A stretch of DNA of 64,000 bases from Lachnospiraceae bacterium (GCA_028693705.1 JAQUUX010000001.1:1-64000); one strand, 5' to 3'. Shown: positions 53,856 to 63,054, counted from the stretch's first letter. The notes: generated by a model from the sequence alone, not told the origin. Made by a program: numbers and translations.

Positions 53856-53856
53856 G

Positions 53857-54792
53857 TTATCTACCCATCCTTTCTCTTCTGGCTGCGTGAATCTGTTTAA
53901 ATAACGCCAACTTATTTTTCATATAAGGAAATGAAATTGCAATGGCTACAATCAGAGCAGAAACCAGTTTCAGACTTTCTGCAGGAATATTCAGTCTAAG
54001 AGCAATTGCCACAAAGAAACGATACAGACAGCTGCCCAGGATAACACCCAGCACTCGTCTTAACATGCTTCCTTTTCCAATCAAAGTCTCTCCAATAATT
54101 AAACTGGCAAGAGCAATGGTTACCATACCGGTACCAAAGTTAATATCACAGGATTTTTGATACTGTGCCAGTACTGCTCCGGATAATGCAGTAAGTGAAT
54201 TGGCTACACATAATCCAACAGTAATGGTAAATGCCGGATTGATGCTGGATGCTCTTACCATATGAGGATTATCACCGGTAGCCCGGATAGACAGACCAAT
54301 TCTGGTATTTAAGAAAATGGATATCAGAATGCCGATGATGATTACAATCACCAGCACGATAATCATTTTATACCAAGAGGCAAGGAATGGAATTCCTTCT
54401 ACTTTTGCTTTTACCATGGAAAAAATCGTATCGCATTTAAAAAGATTGATATTAGAAGAAAAGCCCATGACCATAATGTTGATGGTATATAAACCGGTAT
54501 TTACAATAATACCTGCCAGAATCGATTCCACACCCATCTTCGTCTGAAGAAATGCTGTAATAAATCCGGAAAGCACACCTGTGCCCATGGCAGCCAGCAG
54601 TCCCAGAATCGGATGTCCCGTAAGCGTTACCACTGCACCTACTGCGCACCCCAGGGTAAAGCAACCGTCAGTGGATAAATCTGCTATATTCAGGATTGTA
54701 AAAGAAATAAAGAGTGCCATAGCAACCAAAGCGTAAATACACCCCAGTTCCATTGCACTTTGAATAATCGAAGCGGTAAATATTGTTTCCAT
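53857..54792 (-). CDS. ABC transporter permease, probably tryptophan uptake
   Basis: A 311-residue LivH/RbsC-like permease with about nine helices: MELGCIYALVAMALFISFTILNIADLSTDGCFTLG at the N-terminus, and the cytoplasmic loop GLSIRATGDNPHMVRASSINP. The ATG at 54792 is preferred, with GGAGAGAGG upstream; a longer frame to 54870 would run into a strong hairpin. It is one base from the ATPase gene. Confidence 0.9.
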   Translation of the reverse strand: METIFTASIIQSAMELGCIYALVAMALFISFTILNIADLSTDGCFTLGCAVGAVVTLTGHPILGLLAAMGTGVLSGFITAFLQTKMGVESILAGIIVNTGLYTINIMVMGFSSNINLFKCDTIFSMVKAKVEGIPFLASWYKMIIVLVIVIIIGILISIFLNTRIGLSIRATGDNPHMVRASSINPAFTITVGLCVANSLTALSGAVLAQYQKSCDINFGTGMVTIALASLIIGETLIGKGSMLRRVLGVILGSCLYRFFVAIALRLNIPAESLKLVSALIVAIAISFPYMKNKLALFKQIHAARRERMGR

Positions 54793-54823
54793 ATCGTTTC
54801 CAAACCTCTCTCCTGTAACCGTT

Positions 54824-54866
54824 ATCGGAAACATCCGGCCAAAAAATTCAGCCGGATGTTTCCGAT
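54824..54866 (-). promoter_or_regulatory. Intercistronic hairpin
   Basis: ATCGGAAACATCCGGC (54824-54839) and GCCGGATGTTTCCGAT (54851-54866) form a perfect 16-bp stem with an 11-base loop. No T-run follows, so it is probably an mRNA stability or processing element separating the highly expressed binding protein from the permease. Confidence 0.7.
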
Positions 54867-54954
54867 ACATATGATACGTTACATATTTTTTATCTTATCT
54901 GTATATTTTACTTTTCAAAACTGCTTTCATCAATCTTTGATTTAATCATTTGCT

Positions 54955-56064
54955 TTACTCAAATTCTTCTGCAGTTGTGATCTCAACAACATCTGAGCAG
55001 GAATCCTTAAACATACTGTAATCCAGCCCCAATGCAGTTGCTGTCTCTGTGTTAACAGTTGCAATACCATTATCCTGTGTCTGAATAGCTGTAGCCGCTG
55101 GATCTGCACCATTTACAAGAATATCAACTACCATATCTGCTGTCAAAGTACCAAGTTCTGCATAATTTACACCATATCCCATAAATGCACCATTAAGTGC
55201 AAAGGAATCAGCACCACAATACTGTGGAATACCGGCTTCAACGAATTTCTCATAAATGGAAAGCTGAGCTTTCATAACTGTATTATCCTGTGGTGTAAAG
55301 GTTGCATCCACGCCTTCAGCGATAAGTGCATCTGCTGCCATGGAAATTTCATCATTAGTGGTACCGGTTTTCTCTACTACTTCAATACCGTTTGCTTCAC
55401 AGAATGCTTTTGCTTCTGCAATTGCTGCTGTGGAAGAATCCTGACCTTTGTCATATAACAATCCTAATTTCTTGGTATCAGGGTTAACGCCCATCATCAG
55501 ATTCATGATTGCTGTAGTATCCAGTGCATCACTGGTTCCTGTAATGTTTGAGCCGGGAGCTTCCATAGATTCTGCCAGACCTGCTCCAACCGGATCAGAT
55601 ACTGCTGAGAATACTACAGGAATCTGATTATCTTCTGTTGCTGCCTGCATAATACATGCGGTAGGTGTTGCAATTGGTACAATAATATCTACTTCATCTG
55701 CAATTAAGTCAGCTGCAATCTGATTTAATACAGTGGAGTCAGCCTGACCATTCTTGGAATAATCTGCATAATCAAAAGTTACGTTTAATTCAGCACCTTT
55801 AGCATCTAACTCTGTCTGAATAGCTTCCTGAATCTGATTTAAAGAAGCATCATCCACATACTGTACAATGCCAACCTTATAAGTTGTGCCTGCTGCACCG
55901 GCTGCTTCTGTTCCTGTCTCTGTACCGGCCGCTTCTGTTGTAGCTGCCTCTGTCTGCGCTGTAGTTTCTGCGCTGCCTGCTGTCTCTGCGCTGCTGCCGC
56001 ATCCTGTCATCACCATTGCTGTCATTGCTGCTGTTAAAACCATTGCCATCATTTTCTTTTTCAT
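54955..56064 (-). CDS. trpX: ABC substrate-binding lipoprotein (PF04392), probably tryptophan
   Basis: A 369-residue lipoprotein. Lipobox MVMTGC, Cys at 22, then a Thr/Glu/Ala-rich linker to about 60. The PF04392 domain begins TYKVGIVQYVDDASLNQIQEAIQ and includes DIIVPIATPTACIMQAA, PVVFSAVSDPVGAGL and FTPQDNTVMKAQLSIYEKF. The ATG at 56064 has AAGGAGG upstream; a longer frame runs through the T-box and is rejected. The T-box reads tryptophan, so the TrpX assignment follows from regulation and family. Confidence 0.88.
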   Translation of the reverse strand: MKKKMMAMVLTAAMTAMVMTGCGSSAETAGSAETTAQTEAATTEAAGTETGTEAAGAAGTTYKVGIVQYVDDASLNQIQEAIQTELDAKGAELNVTFDYADYSKNGQADSTVLNQIAADLIADEVDIIVPIATPTACIMQAATEDNQIPVVFSAVSDPVGAGLAESMEAPGSNITGTSDALDTTAIMNLMMGVNPDTKKLGLLYDKGQDSSTAAIAEAKAFCEANGIEVVEKTGTTNDEISMAADALIAEGVDATFTPQDNTVMKAQLSIYEKFVEAGIPQYCGADSFALNGAFMGYGVNYAELGTLTADMVVDILVNGADPAATAIQTQDNGIATVNTETATALGLDYSMFKDSCSDVVEITTAEEFE

Positions 56065-56173
56065 GTTTATAATCCTCCTTGTTTTGCGAAGCAAAATCCG
56101 AGTCTCCAGACGAGGAGAGGATTTGCCGCCTTTTTTTGTTTGAATTGAAAACAATAAAAAGATTCGAAACAAT

Positions 56174-56465
56174 AAAAAAACCGTCTCAGAACATCTTTCG
56201 ATGCTTGAGACGGTAATAAACATTATTATGTCATTATCGCGGTACCACTCAAATTGATTCCAAAGGAATCCACTCTGTCATGTACTACATACACGCCGGA
56301 TTGATAACGGGTCCGTACCCGCCAGCTCCTACTATCATCTTCAGGCCAGCCTCAAAAGTCCATTCAACATTATTCCACTGTACTGCATTCCACCAGCCGC
56401 AGCTCTCTGAACAGCTTCACCAATGTCTACTACTCTTTCTCATCGGTTTATCTTTTCAATTCATA
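56174..56465 (-). promoter_or_regulatory. T-box riboswitch, specifier UGG (tryptophan)
   Basis: Read on the minus strand. An AGAGA box lies near 56404-56408. The specifier loop reads GAATGGAC, with codon TGG (Trp) at 56360-56362. The T-box sequence GAGTGGTACCGCG is at 56238-56250. The terminator hairpin ACCGTCTCA/TGAGACGGT (56180-56214) is followed by TTTTTTT. All parts are in order. Uncharged tRNA-Trp should open the hairpin and allow the importer to be made. Confidence 0.95.
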
Positions 56466-56470
56466 TTGAA

Positions 56471-56499
56471 ACAATACTGCTAATTTTTCCTTTTGTCAA
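56471..56499 (-). promoter_or_regulatory. Promoter of the T-box-controlled importer
   Basis: Minus strand: TTGACA (56494-56499), 17-base spacer, TATTGT (56471-56476), about 40 bases ahead of the Stem I region. Confidence 0.75.
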
Positions 56500-56572
56500 C
56501 ACAAATCAATCAGATTTTTTATTTTATTTTTGTTATCTGGTTTGCTGTATATTTTTAGTATTGATTCAGAAT

Positions 56573-57133
56573 CTACACATACCACATCTTTTGGTTTGTG
56601 GTAGAAATGGCATCTGCACCGGCCTCAAAAGCTGCCATGACATCCTTTTTATCAGAAAGCAGACCACCTGCAATAATCGGAATATTGGCATACTCCCGAA
56701 ATTCTTTAATAACTTTTGGAATGATACCCGGCATAACTTCTATCGCATCCGGTCTGAAAGAATCAATCTGTTTTTTCGTATTATCAACTGCCATGGAGTC
56801 GATCACAAATGTTCGCTGCACACCGATTAGCCCCAGTTTAATCGCATAATGTACAAGTGGCGGCTTTGTGCTGATGATACCATCTGCCTTGGTATGTTTT
56901 TTGATAAAGTCAATGACTATTTCCTTAGAGCTAAGTCCCTGGATCAGATCCACATGTACAATGGCCGTTTTACCGGACGCCTTTACCTTGTCTACAATAT
57001 CCGCAATATTTATAATATTTCCAAACAAAATAAAAATCACATCACAATCTGTCTGCAGACATTTCTCCAGTCCGTTTTCATCTTTAATTGCAGCAATAAC
57101 AGGTGATGATTCTAATAGGTCTACTACTCTCAT
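56573..57133 (-). CDS. glpP: Glycerol-3-phosphate-responsive antiterminator
   Basis: A 186-residue GlpP. It starts MRVVDLLESSPVIAAIKDENGLEKCL, then HVDLIQGLSSKEIVIDFI, and ends PIIAGGLLSDKKDVMAAFEAGADAISTT, a TIM-barrel pattern shared with the family. It binds glycerol 3-phosphate and the leader RNA, preventing termination. The ATG at 57133 has GGAGA upstream. It is the last gene of the glycerol operon, whose leader holds the target-like hairpin at 61974-62030, giving self-activation. Confidence 0.94.
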   Translation of the reverse strand: MRVVDLLESSPVIAAIKDENGLEKCLQTDCDVIFILFGNIINIADIVDKVKASGKTAIVHVDLIQGLSSKEIVIDFIKKHTKADGIISTKPPLVHYAIKLGLIGVQRTFVIDSMAVDNTKKQIDSFRPDAIEVMPGIIPKVIKEFREYANIPIIAGGLLSDKKDVMAAFEAGADAISTTNQKMWYV

Positions 57134-57174
57134 ATTTGTCTCCATGGCTTTACGTTTTTACCCCTTCTATCCTA

Positions 57175-57972
57175 TCACAATTCTTTCAACAATTCTCCCA
57201 TTTCCTGCAAAGAATCATATATGGCATCCGGTTTGACCTCTGAAGTTTCTACATCTTCAAGCTTCGTTTCACCGGATAATACCAGAATCCCTCTGGCGCC
57301 ATTCCTTACTCCGGTTGCCACATCGGTATAAATACGATCCCCTACAAAAGCCACCTGTTCTCTTTCGGCTCCCGTTGCCTGTAATACCATATCCACAGTC
57401 TCCCGAAACGGTTTCCCCAAAAACTTAGGTTGTTTTCCTGTAGATAGAGAAATCGCTGCACAAATAGCTCCTGAATCCGGGATGAAACCTGTTTCTGTAG
57501 GACAGTTAATATCTAAATGGGTAGAAAGAAAAACAGCTCCTTCCCTGATAAAAGTACAGGCTCTTTCTAATTTTTCATAAGTCAGAGTGGTATCAAAACC
57601 AACCACTACCAGATCGGGATTTTCTTTTACCAGCACAATTCCCTGTTCCGTAAAACTTTCCTCCAATGCCGGCGTTCCCACCAAATATACGCGTTTTCCC
57701 GGATATTCAGTTTTCAAGTATTGAATTGTCACATCTCCAGATGTCATAATCTGATCTCTTGTAATATGACAGTTCATCCGCTCCAGCTTTTCCATATATA
57801 CCTTAGGAGACTTTGATGAATTATTCGTAAAGAACAGATACCGTTTTCCCTGTTTTTTTACTTCTTCCAAAAATTCCAATGCACCCTCCAGAATCTGTTC
57901 TCCCAGATAAAACGTGCCGTCCATATCCAGAACAAACAATTCTGTGGTCTTTAGTAATTCTTTTCTATCCAT
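57175..57972 (-). CDS. HAD-superfamily hydrolase, IIA subfamily
   Basis: A 265-residue HAD phosphatase. The nucleophile motif LDMDGTFYLG gives D16 and D18; FFTNNSSKSPK is motif 2, a Lys is in LGKPFRETVD and the last acidic motif is AFVGDRIYTDVATG. The C2 cap type places it with NagD, p-nitrophenyl phosphatase and glycerol-phosphate phosphatase-like enzymes. In the glycerol operon it may act on glycerol 3-phosphate or another phosphorylated triose; this is inference. The ATG at 57972 has GAGGAG upstream and a TTG further out is less likely. Confidence 0.88.
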   Translation of the reverse strand: MDRKELLKTTELFVLDMDGTFYLGEQILEGALEFLEEVKKQGKRYLFFTNNSSKSPKVYMEKLERMNCHITRDQIMTSGDVTIQYLKTEYPGKRVYLVGTPALEESFTEQGIVLVKENPDLVVVGFDTTLTYEKLERACTFIREGAVFLSTHLDINCPTETGFIPDSGAICAAISLSTGKQPKFLGKPFRETVDMVLQATGAEREQVAFVGDRIYTDVATGVRNGARGILVLSGETKLEDVETSEVKPDAIYDSLQEMGELLKEL

Positions 57973-58055
57973 CTGATACTCTCTCCTCAATAAACATATA
58001 AGGTTATGGCTGTATAACCGTTTACATCGATTATACAGCCATAATCACAATACGT

Positions 58056-58421
58056 CTATGATACACGTTCAGCATTTTTGGTAATGATAACAGGTACTCC
58101 TGTTCCCGCCACATCTGCTATAACCACATCCCCAATTGCTACCGGTGCTTCTATTACAGTTTCTCGGATTTCTTTCATTACATCAAATATTTTTCCTTTT
58201 GGAATATCATTTGCAGTTTTTACAGAAACTCTCGCTAACGGGCCGTGTTTGATCACTACACTGGAAGTTACAATTCTTGTTGGATTAGTCACTTCTTTTT
58301 TGGCATATGCCTCGCCTCTTGGGCAGGTATTTCCTGTTACGGTAATATCATCTGCATTCATAGTAACGGTGAGCTGGCATCCCAAAGGACAGCCGATACA
58401 TGTAAATTCTCTAGTTTCCAT
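58056..58421 (-). CDS. DUF1667 protein (small Fe-S-type partner of the glycerol oxidoreductases)
   Basis: A 121-residue protein. The Cys pattern at the N-terminus is C8-x2-C11-x3-C15 in FTCIGCPLGCQLTV and a fourth Cys in GNTCPRGEAYA, resembling a molybdopterin- or Fe-S-type cluster site. It overlaps the upstream oxidoreductase by one base. DUF1667 genes commonly follow GlpA/FAD oxidoreductases in Clostridia and Thermotoga relatives, so it is probably an electron-transfer subunit. Confidence 0.88.
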   Translation of the reverse strand: METREFTCIGCPLGCQLTVTMNADDITVTGNTCPRGEAYAKKEVTNPTRIVTSSVVIKHGPLARVSVKTANDIPKGKIFDVMKEIRETVIEAPVAIGDVVIADVAGTGVPVIITKNAERVS

Positions 58422-59686
58422 TATTTTTCTTCCTCCGTACGGATTACGATTTCTTTTAATTCCGGATATTCTTCAAAGCTTTCCTTCTTTAAAATAACCT
58501 GTTCCATTTCACCTGGAGCCAACACTTTTTTCTTCATTTTGGAGATGAGTTTTCCATCATAGTATACACAGATGGATCGATCCTTATATACGTCACCCAC
58601 ACGGAACCGAACTGTTACCAATGGATTCATATTATCAATATCCATACTCTGTGGAACGGTATAACGAACACCGTTTTCACCCGTTAATGTAACTACTCTG
58701 CCGGCAACTTTCTCTGTCTGATTTACAAAAGCTGCTGCATCCTTTCCTGCCAGAGTTGCTTCTTCAGAAACATAATCTACCAGATCATGTACATGGAGTA
58801 CATTACCGCAGGCAAAAACACCTTCCGTACCTGTTTCCAGTTTATCATTTACCATAGGTCCGGAAGTAACAGGGTTCATAGCTACTCCCATACCTCTTGT
58901 CAGTTCATTTTCAGGAATCAAACCACAGGATAATAATAAGGTATCACAGGAATAATATTCTTCCGTTCCCGGAACCGGTTTTCTGTCCGGTCCAACCTCC
59001 GCAATCGTGATACCGGTAACTCTTTCTTTTCCGTGAATATTTACTACAGTATGGCTTAATTTCAATGGAATATTAAAATCATCCAGACACTGTACAATAT
59101 TTCTCTTTAAACCACCGGAATAAGGCATTAACTCGGCTACAACTTTAACAGTTGCCCCCTCTAAGGTCATACGTCTGGCCATGATCAGTCCGATATCACC
59201 GGAACCTAAGATGACTACTTCCTTACCAACCATGTAACCTTCCATGTTCATCAGACGCTGTGCGGTACCTGCTGAATAAATACCTGCCGGACGATAACCG
59301 GGGATATTCAGGGCACCTCTTGGACGTTCTCTGCAACCCATAGCCAGGATAACAGCACCGGCCTTGATAACCTGTAATCCTTCTTCTTTGTTGATAAAGG
59401 CAACTTCTCTATCCTTGGAAATATCTATAACCATGGTGTTTAACTTATAAGGAATATTTTCTTCCTTTGCCATTTCTATAAAACGAGCAGCATATTCCGG
59501 ACCTGTCAGTTCTTCCTTAAAAGTATGAAGGCCAAAACCATTGTGGATACACTGATTTAAAATACCACCTAATACGCCGTCTCTTTCCAGGATCAAAATG
59601 TCCTGAACGCCTGCTTTTCTGGCTGCCACTGCAGCTGCCAGTCCGGCCGGGCCACCACCTATAATCACAATATCATGCTGTATCAT
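58421..59686 (-). CDS. FAD-dependent pyridine nucleotide-type oxidoreductase
   Basis: A 421-residue flavoprotein. FAD motif IVIIGGGPAGLAAAVAARKAG (in part), a second dinucleotide motif VVILGSGDIGLIMARRM (about 160), and GVFACGNVLHVHDLVDYVSEEA near the C-terminus. A conserved CRERPRGALNIPG follows the first domain. It fits the subunit that passes electrons with the GlpA-like dehydrogenase and DUF1667 in a glycerol-3-phosphate-oxidising complex. It begins 11 bases after that gene. Confidence 0.92.
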   Translation of the reverse strand: MIQHDIVIIGGGPAGLAAAVAARKAGVQDILILERDGVLGGILNQCIHNGFGLHTFKEELTGPEYAARFIEMAKEENIPYKLNTMVIDISKDREVAFINKEEGLQVIKAGAVILAMGCRERPRGALNIPGYRPAGIYSAGTAQRLMNMEGYMVGKEVVILGSGDIGLIMARRMTLEGATVKVVAELMPYSGGLKRNIVQCLDDFNIPLKLSHTVVNIHGKERVTGITIAEVGPDRKPVPGTEEYYSCDTLLLSCGLIPENELTRGMGVAMNPVTSGPMVNDKLETGTEGVFACGNVLHVHDLVDYVSEEATLAGKDAAAFVNQTEKVAGRVVTLTGENGVRYTVPQSMDIDNMNPLVTVRFRVGDVYKDRSICVYYDGKLISKMKKKVLAPGEMEQVILKKESFEEYPELKEIVIRTEEEK

Positions 59687-59697
59687 ATTCAGTCCCC

Positions 59698-61134
59698 CTA
59701 CTCCTCACCTTTAATAAGTTCAGAACCTTTGCGGTTCTTGCAGATTTCTTCCATTTTGATACCGGTTTCTCTGGACAGTATTTCCATCGCTTTTGGTGTA
59801 CAGAAGCCTCCCTGGCATCTGCCCATGCCCTGTCTCACACGTCTCTTAATGGCGTCCATGGATCGTGCTCCGAGAGGTCTGTTAATGGCATCCACGATTT
59901 CACCCTCACTGATATTCTCGCAACGGCAGATAATAGTACCATAATCCGGACGTTCCTTGATCAGTTCTGCTCTTTCTTCCACCGGAAGGCTTGCAGCTTT
60001 TACAAAACCTTTTCTGGTTGCCTTAAATTCTGCTTTCTTAGATACTACGGCTTTATTGGCAATCATTTCTGCCAGATACACGCCAATAGCAGGTGCACTG
60101 GAAAGTCCGGGAGATTCAATACCTGCTGCATCGAAAAATCCCGGTGCATCTTCTGCCTCTCCAATAATAAATTCATCTCCATCTTCATGTGCACGTAAAC
60201 CACTGAAGGAAGTAATAACCTGTCTGAATGGAACGCCGTCTACACTTAAGGTTGCCTTTTCGCAAGCTTCTGCAAGTCCCTCGGCTGTAGTTGCCGTATT
60301 CTCTTTATCGTCCTGGTCTACTGCAGTAGGTCCTACTAACAGATTTCCATGAACGGTAGGTGTTACCAGAATTCCTTTTCCGTATTTACCCGGCAGCTGG
60401 AAGATTGTAGCACTTACATGCTTTCCGGCTTCTTTGTCTAACAGGCAATATTCACCACGTCTTGGTACGATATGTAACTTCTTGCTGCTTACCATGTTAT
60501 GCATAACATCTGCATAGACACCGGCTGCATTTACAATATATTTACTCCGGATAGTACCCTGATTGGTTTCTACGCTAAAGCCTTCATCCGTTTTTGCAAT
60601 GTTCTTTACTTCTGTATTGAATTTGAATTCCACACCATTCTCACAGGCATTCTCTGCCAGTGCAATGGTCAGGCCAAACGGACATACAATACCTCCTGTC
60701 GGTGCCAGTAATGCAGCTACAACTGTTTTGCTGACATTAGGCTCAAGCTCTCTTACTTCATCCCCGTTTAAAATCTTCACACCGGGAACGCCGTTTGCTA
60801 CGCCTCTTTCATATAATTTTACAAGATTAGGACGATCTTCTTCTGAAAAACAAAGTACAATAGAAGTATTTCTCTTAAAATCAAATTCCAGATCTTTTGA
60901 CAGCTGATCCATCATGGCATTGCCTTCTACATTCAGCTTTGCTTTAAGCGTACCGGGCATGGCATCATAACCCGCATGCACAATAGCGCTGTTTGCTTTA
61001 CTAGTGCCGGAGCAGACATCTTCTTCCTTTTCCAGTACACAGATATTCATCTGATACTTTGAGAGTTCTCTGGCAATTGCACTGCCAATTACGCCTCCGC
61101 CGATTACGGTTACATCATACATATTTCCTATCAT
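59698..61134 (-). CDS. Glycerol-3-phosphate dehydrogenase-like FAD oxidoreductase with BFD-like domain
   Basis: A 478-residue GlpA-like flavoprotein. The N-terminal DAO fold has VTVIGGGVIGSAIARELSKY and KANSAIVHAGYDA. Residues about 395-455 form a BFD-like [2Fe-2S] domain with CRCE and GRCQGGFC, giving four Cys. This is the anaerobic glycerol-3-phosphate dehydrogenase type found with DUF1667 proteins in Clostridia. It should oxidise glycerol 3-phosphate to dihydroxyacetone phosphate. The ATG at 61134 has GAGGAG upstream. Confidence 0.92.
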   Translation of the reverse strand: MIGNMYDVTVIGGGVIGSAIARELSKYQMNICVLEKEEDVCSGTSKANSAIVHAGYDAMPGTLKAKLNVEGNAMMDQLSKDLEFDFKRNTSIVLCFSEEDRPNLVKLYERGVANGVPGVKILNGDEVRELEPNVSKTVVAALLAPTGGIVCPFGLTIALAENACENGVEFKFNTEVKNIAKTDEGFSVETNQGTIRSKYIVNAAGVYADVMHNMVSSKKLHIVPRRGEYCLLDKEAGKHVSATIFQLPGKYGKGILVTPTVHGNLLVGPTAVDQDDKENTATTAEGLAEACEKATLSVDGVPFRQVITSFSGLRAHEDGDEFIIGEAEDAPGFFDAAGIESPGLSSAPAIGVYLAEMIANKAVVSKKAEFKATRKGFVKAASLPVEERAELIKERPDYGTIICRCENISEGEIVDAINRPLGARSMDAIKRRVRQGMGRCQGGFCTPKAMEILSRETGIKMEEICKNRKGSELIKGEE

Positions 61135-61168
61135 GTTCTCCTCACATTCTGCCGGGTTAACGGCATTT

Positions 61169-61870
61169 TTATATTTCTTCTACAAAATGGACATATTTAT
61201 TACTTTGTAAATCTTCAAGAATGGTAAGACGTTTATTCTTATCCATGATTTCCAGAGACATGACCGCATTTGGGCCTTCTCCCTTGATCTTACTCTTATT
61301 GATCTCAACATTGCTGACCTTAACGCCCTCGCCTCGTAACTCTTTTACCAGACTGGCAACATCCCGGTAGTTATCAAATTCCAGATATAATTGAAATACC
61401 CTGGCATGTTTATTGATCCACATATCTACTCTGGTAAGTATTTTCAGTGTAAACATAATTAAAGCAAGTGTGTAAACAGTTCCTTCAATAAATCCAATTC
61501 CCACTGCCAAACCAAGGCACGCACATGCCCATAAACCTGCAGCGGTTGTCAAACCCCTTACCTGATTTTTACCGGTTACCATAATGGTTCCTACTCCTAG
61601 GAAACCAACACCACTGATAACCTGGGCTCCCATACGAGCCATATCCGCTTTTGCATCAGGAAACTGCAACATCATATACTGGCTGGTTACCATAACAATG
61701 GCCGCCCCCAGACAAACCAAAGCATGGGTTTTGATACCGGCTCCCCGCCTTTTCATACCACGGTCGATACCAACCATGATTCCTATGATCAGAGCAAATA
61801 CCAGTCGGATCATAATAGCTAATGAACTCCATCCTGCTGCTGTGTCTAACAGCCATCTCCAAACATTCAT
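61169..61870 (-). CDS. MgtC/SapB-family membrane protein
   Basis: A 233-residue protein. Four to five membrane helices (about 15-150) with ALIIGIMVGIDRGMKRR and GVGFLGVGTIMVTG, typical of MgtC/SapB. A C-terminal cytoplasmic domain (about 155-233) has an ACT-like fold pattern, EINKSKIKGEGPNAVMSLEI. Some family members inhibit ATP synthase or respond to magnesium. It is the first gene behind the glycerol-operon promoter and leader, so it should be expressed with glycerol use. GGGAGA precedes the ATG. Confidence 0.88.
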   Translation of the reverse strand: MNVWRWLLDTAAGWSSLAIMIRLVFALIIGIMVGIDRGMKRRGAGIKTHALVCLGAAIVMVTSQYMMLQFPDAKADMARMGAQVISGVGFLGVGTIMVTGKNQVRGLTTAAGLWACACLGLAVGIGFIEGTVYTLALIMFTLKILTRVDMWINKHARVFQLYLEFDNYRDVASLVKELRGEGVKVSNVEINKSKIKGEGPNAVMSLEIMDKNKRLTILEDLQSNKYVHFVEEI

Positions 61871-61973
61871 ATCTTCTCTCCCATGTTATGTATTTCCCTT
61901 TTGAAAAATGCAAGACAACCAAGACAACTTTGTAATTCCCCAACCACATTGTTTTTGTCACATCTGTAAAGGA

Positions 61974-62030
61974 ATAAAAAAAGAGCAAGGGAAAAATAGG
62001 CTTCGTGCCTTTTTATCCTTTACTCTTGTC
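61974..62030 (-). promoter_or_regulatory. Leader terminator, probable GlpP antitermination site
   Basis: Minus strand: GAGTAAAGGATAAAAAGGC, loop ACGAA, GCCTATTTTTCCCTTGCTC, then TTTTTTT. It lies between the promoter (62060-62088) and the first gene. Similar terminators with a GGC...GCC tip occur in glp leaders controlled by GlpP, and glpP is the last gene of this operon. Confidence 0.75.
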
Positions 62031-62059
62031 TTCTCAAAGGGATTATTAAATTTAAGTTA

Positions 62060-62088
62060 ATATTACCATGAGATATATCCTATGTCAA
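62060..62088 (-). promoter_or_regulatory. Promoter of the glycerol operon
   Basis: Minus strand: TTGACA (62083-62088), 17-base spacer, TAATAT (62060-62065). In the 371-base gap between the MgtC and PHP genes this is the minus-strand promoter. On the plus strand TTATCA, 17 bases, TATACT ends near 62216 and serves the PHP gene. Confidence 0.8.
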
Positions 62089-62241
62089 TTGTTTTTCAGC
62101 ATTATAGACAGTGTCTTAGGACGCTATTTCTGTTATAGTAAAAAAAATGATCCTGACTAATTATTTCCATTTTTTAATAATTTATTTATCAAACGAAGCC
62201 TCTGGTGTTATACTATTCGGTAGAAAGGACATCAAACCCAC

Positions 62242-63054
62242 ATGAAAATTGATTTACATTGTCATACCAAAGAAGGCTCCCTGGATGGGAAACTGCCTTT
62301 GGCCGAAAACGTCCGTCTCTTAAAAGAAAGAGGCTATCAGGGCATGGTGCTGACAGACCATAACTCCTATCAGGCCTACCGTTATTACAAGAAGCATAAA
62401 GAAGAAGCTATTTACCGGGACTTTGTTGTATTAAAAGGTATCGAATATGACAGCTTTGATTGTGGTCATTTTCTGATCATTTTACCTACCGGTGTGAAAA
62501 TTCCCATTATTGAATTAAGGGGATTACCGATTTCCCTCTTAATCGAAATCGTACATCACTATGGGGGTATCATCGGTCCCGCTCATCCATGCGGCGAGAG
62601 ATATCTTAGTATTACCAATACCAGGCTGGGTAAAAAGAAAACCGAGTTGCTGTCCAAATTTGACTTTTTTGAAACTTTCAATGCCTGTGAATCAGATGAA
62701 TCCAATGATAAAGCGATGGCGCTGGCCAAAATGTTTGATAAACCCGGCACAGGTGGCAGTGATTCCCATAGGGAAGACTGTGCGGGACTAGGGTATACCG
62801 AGTTTAATGCCGAGATCAATAATGAATCTGATTTAATCAATGCCATTCGTCTCGGACAAGGTATTACCGCCTCCGGTGAGTCTTATCATAAAACCTTGAA
62901 GCAAAAGCTTGGACCAGTCAATAAGGTTTTAGTTTATTCTTTCTTTATTTACAATAAATGGGGCGCTCTTGTGCGTTCAGGAAAACGTCATACTGAACTG
63001 ACACAATATGCGATCCACAAAAATTATACCAATACAACATCAAATGCCAGCTGA
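62242..63054 (+). CDS. PHP-domain protein
   Basis: A 270-residue PHP-family phosphoesterase. Metal motifs are DLHCHTKEGS, VLTDHNSY, LKGIEYDS, IGPAHPCGE and GGSDSHRE. It differs from the PHP protein at 27.8 kb in sequence and ends with a C-terminal helical region (SFFIYNKWGALVRSG). AGAAAGG lies upstream of the ATG. Substrate unknown; a nucleotide or sugar phosphate is likely. The last codons overlap the terminator stem. Confidence 0.85.
   Translation: MKIDLHCHTKEGSLDGKLPLAENVRLLKERGYQGMVLTDHNSYQAYRYYKKHKEEAIYRDFVVLKGIEYDSFDCGHFLIILPTGVKIPIIELRGLPISLLIEIVHHYGGIIGPAHPCGERYLSITNTRLGKKKTELLSKFDFFETFNACESDESNDKAMALAKMFDKPGTGGSDSHREDCAGLGYTEFNAEINNESDLINAIRLGQGITASGESYHKTLKQKLGPVNKVLVYSFFIYNKWGALVRSGKRHTELTQYAIHKNYTNTTSNAS

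Noticed and set aside
56065-56223. Longer N-terminus for the tryptophan-binding lipoprotein
   Set aside because: This stretch is the T-box terminator and 5' leader; the signal peptide and AAGGAGG site define the start at 56064.
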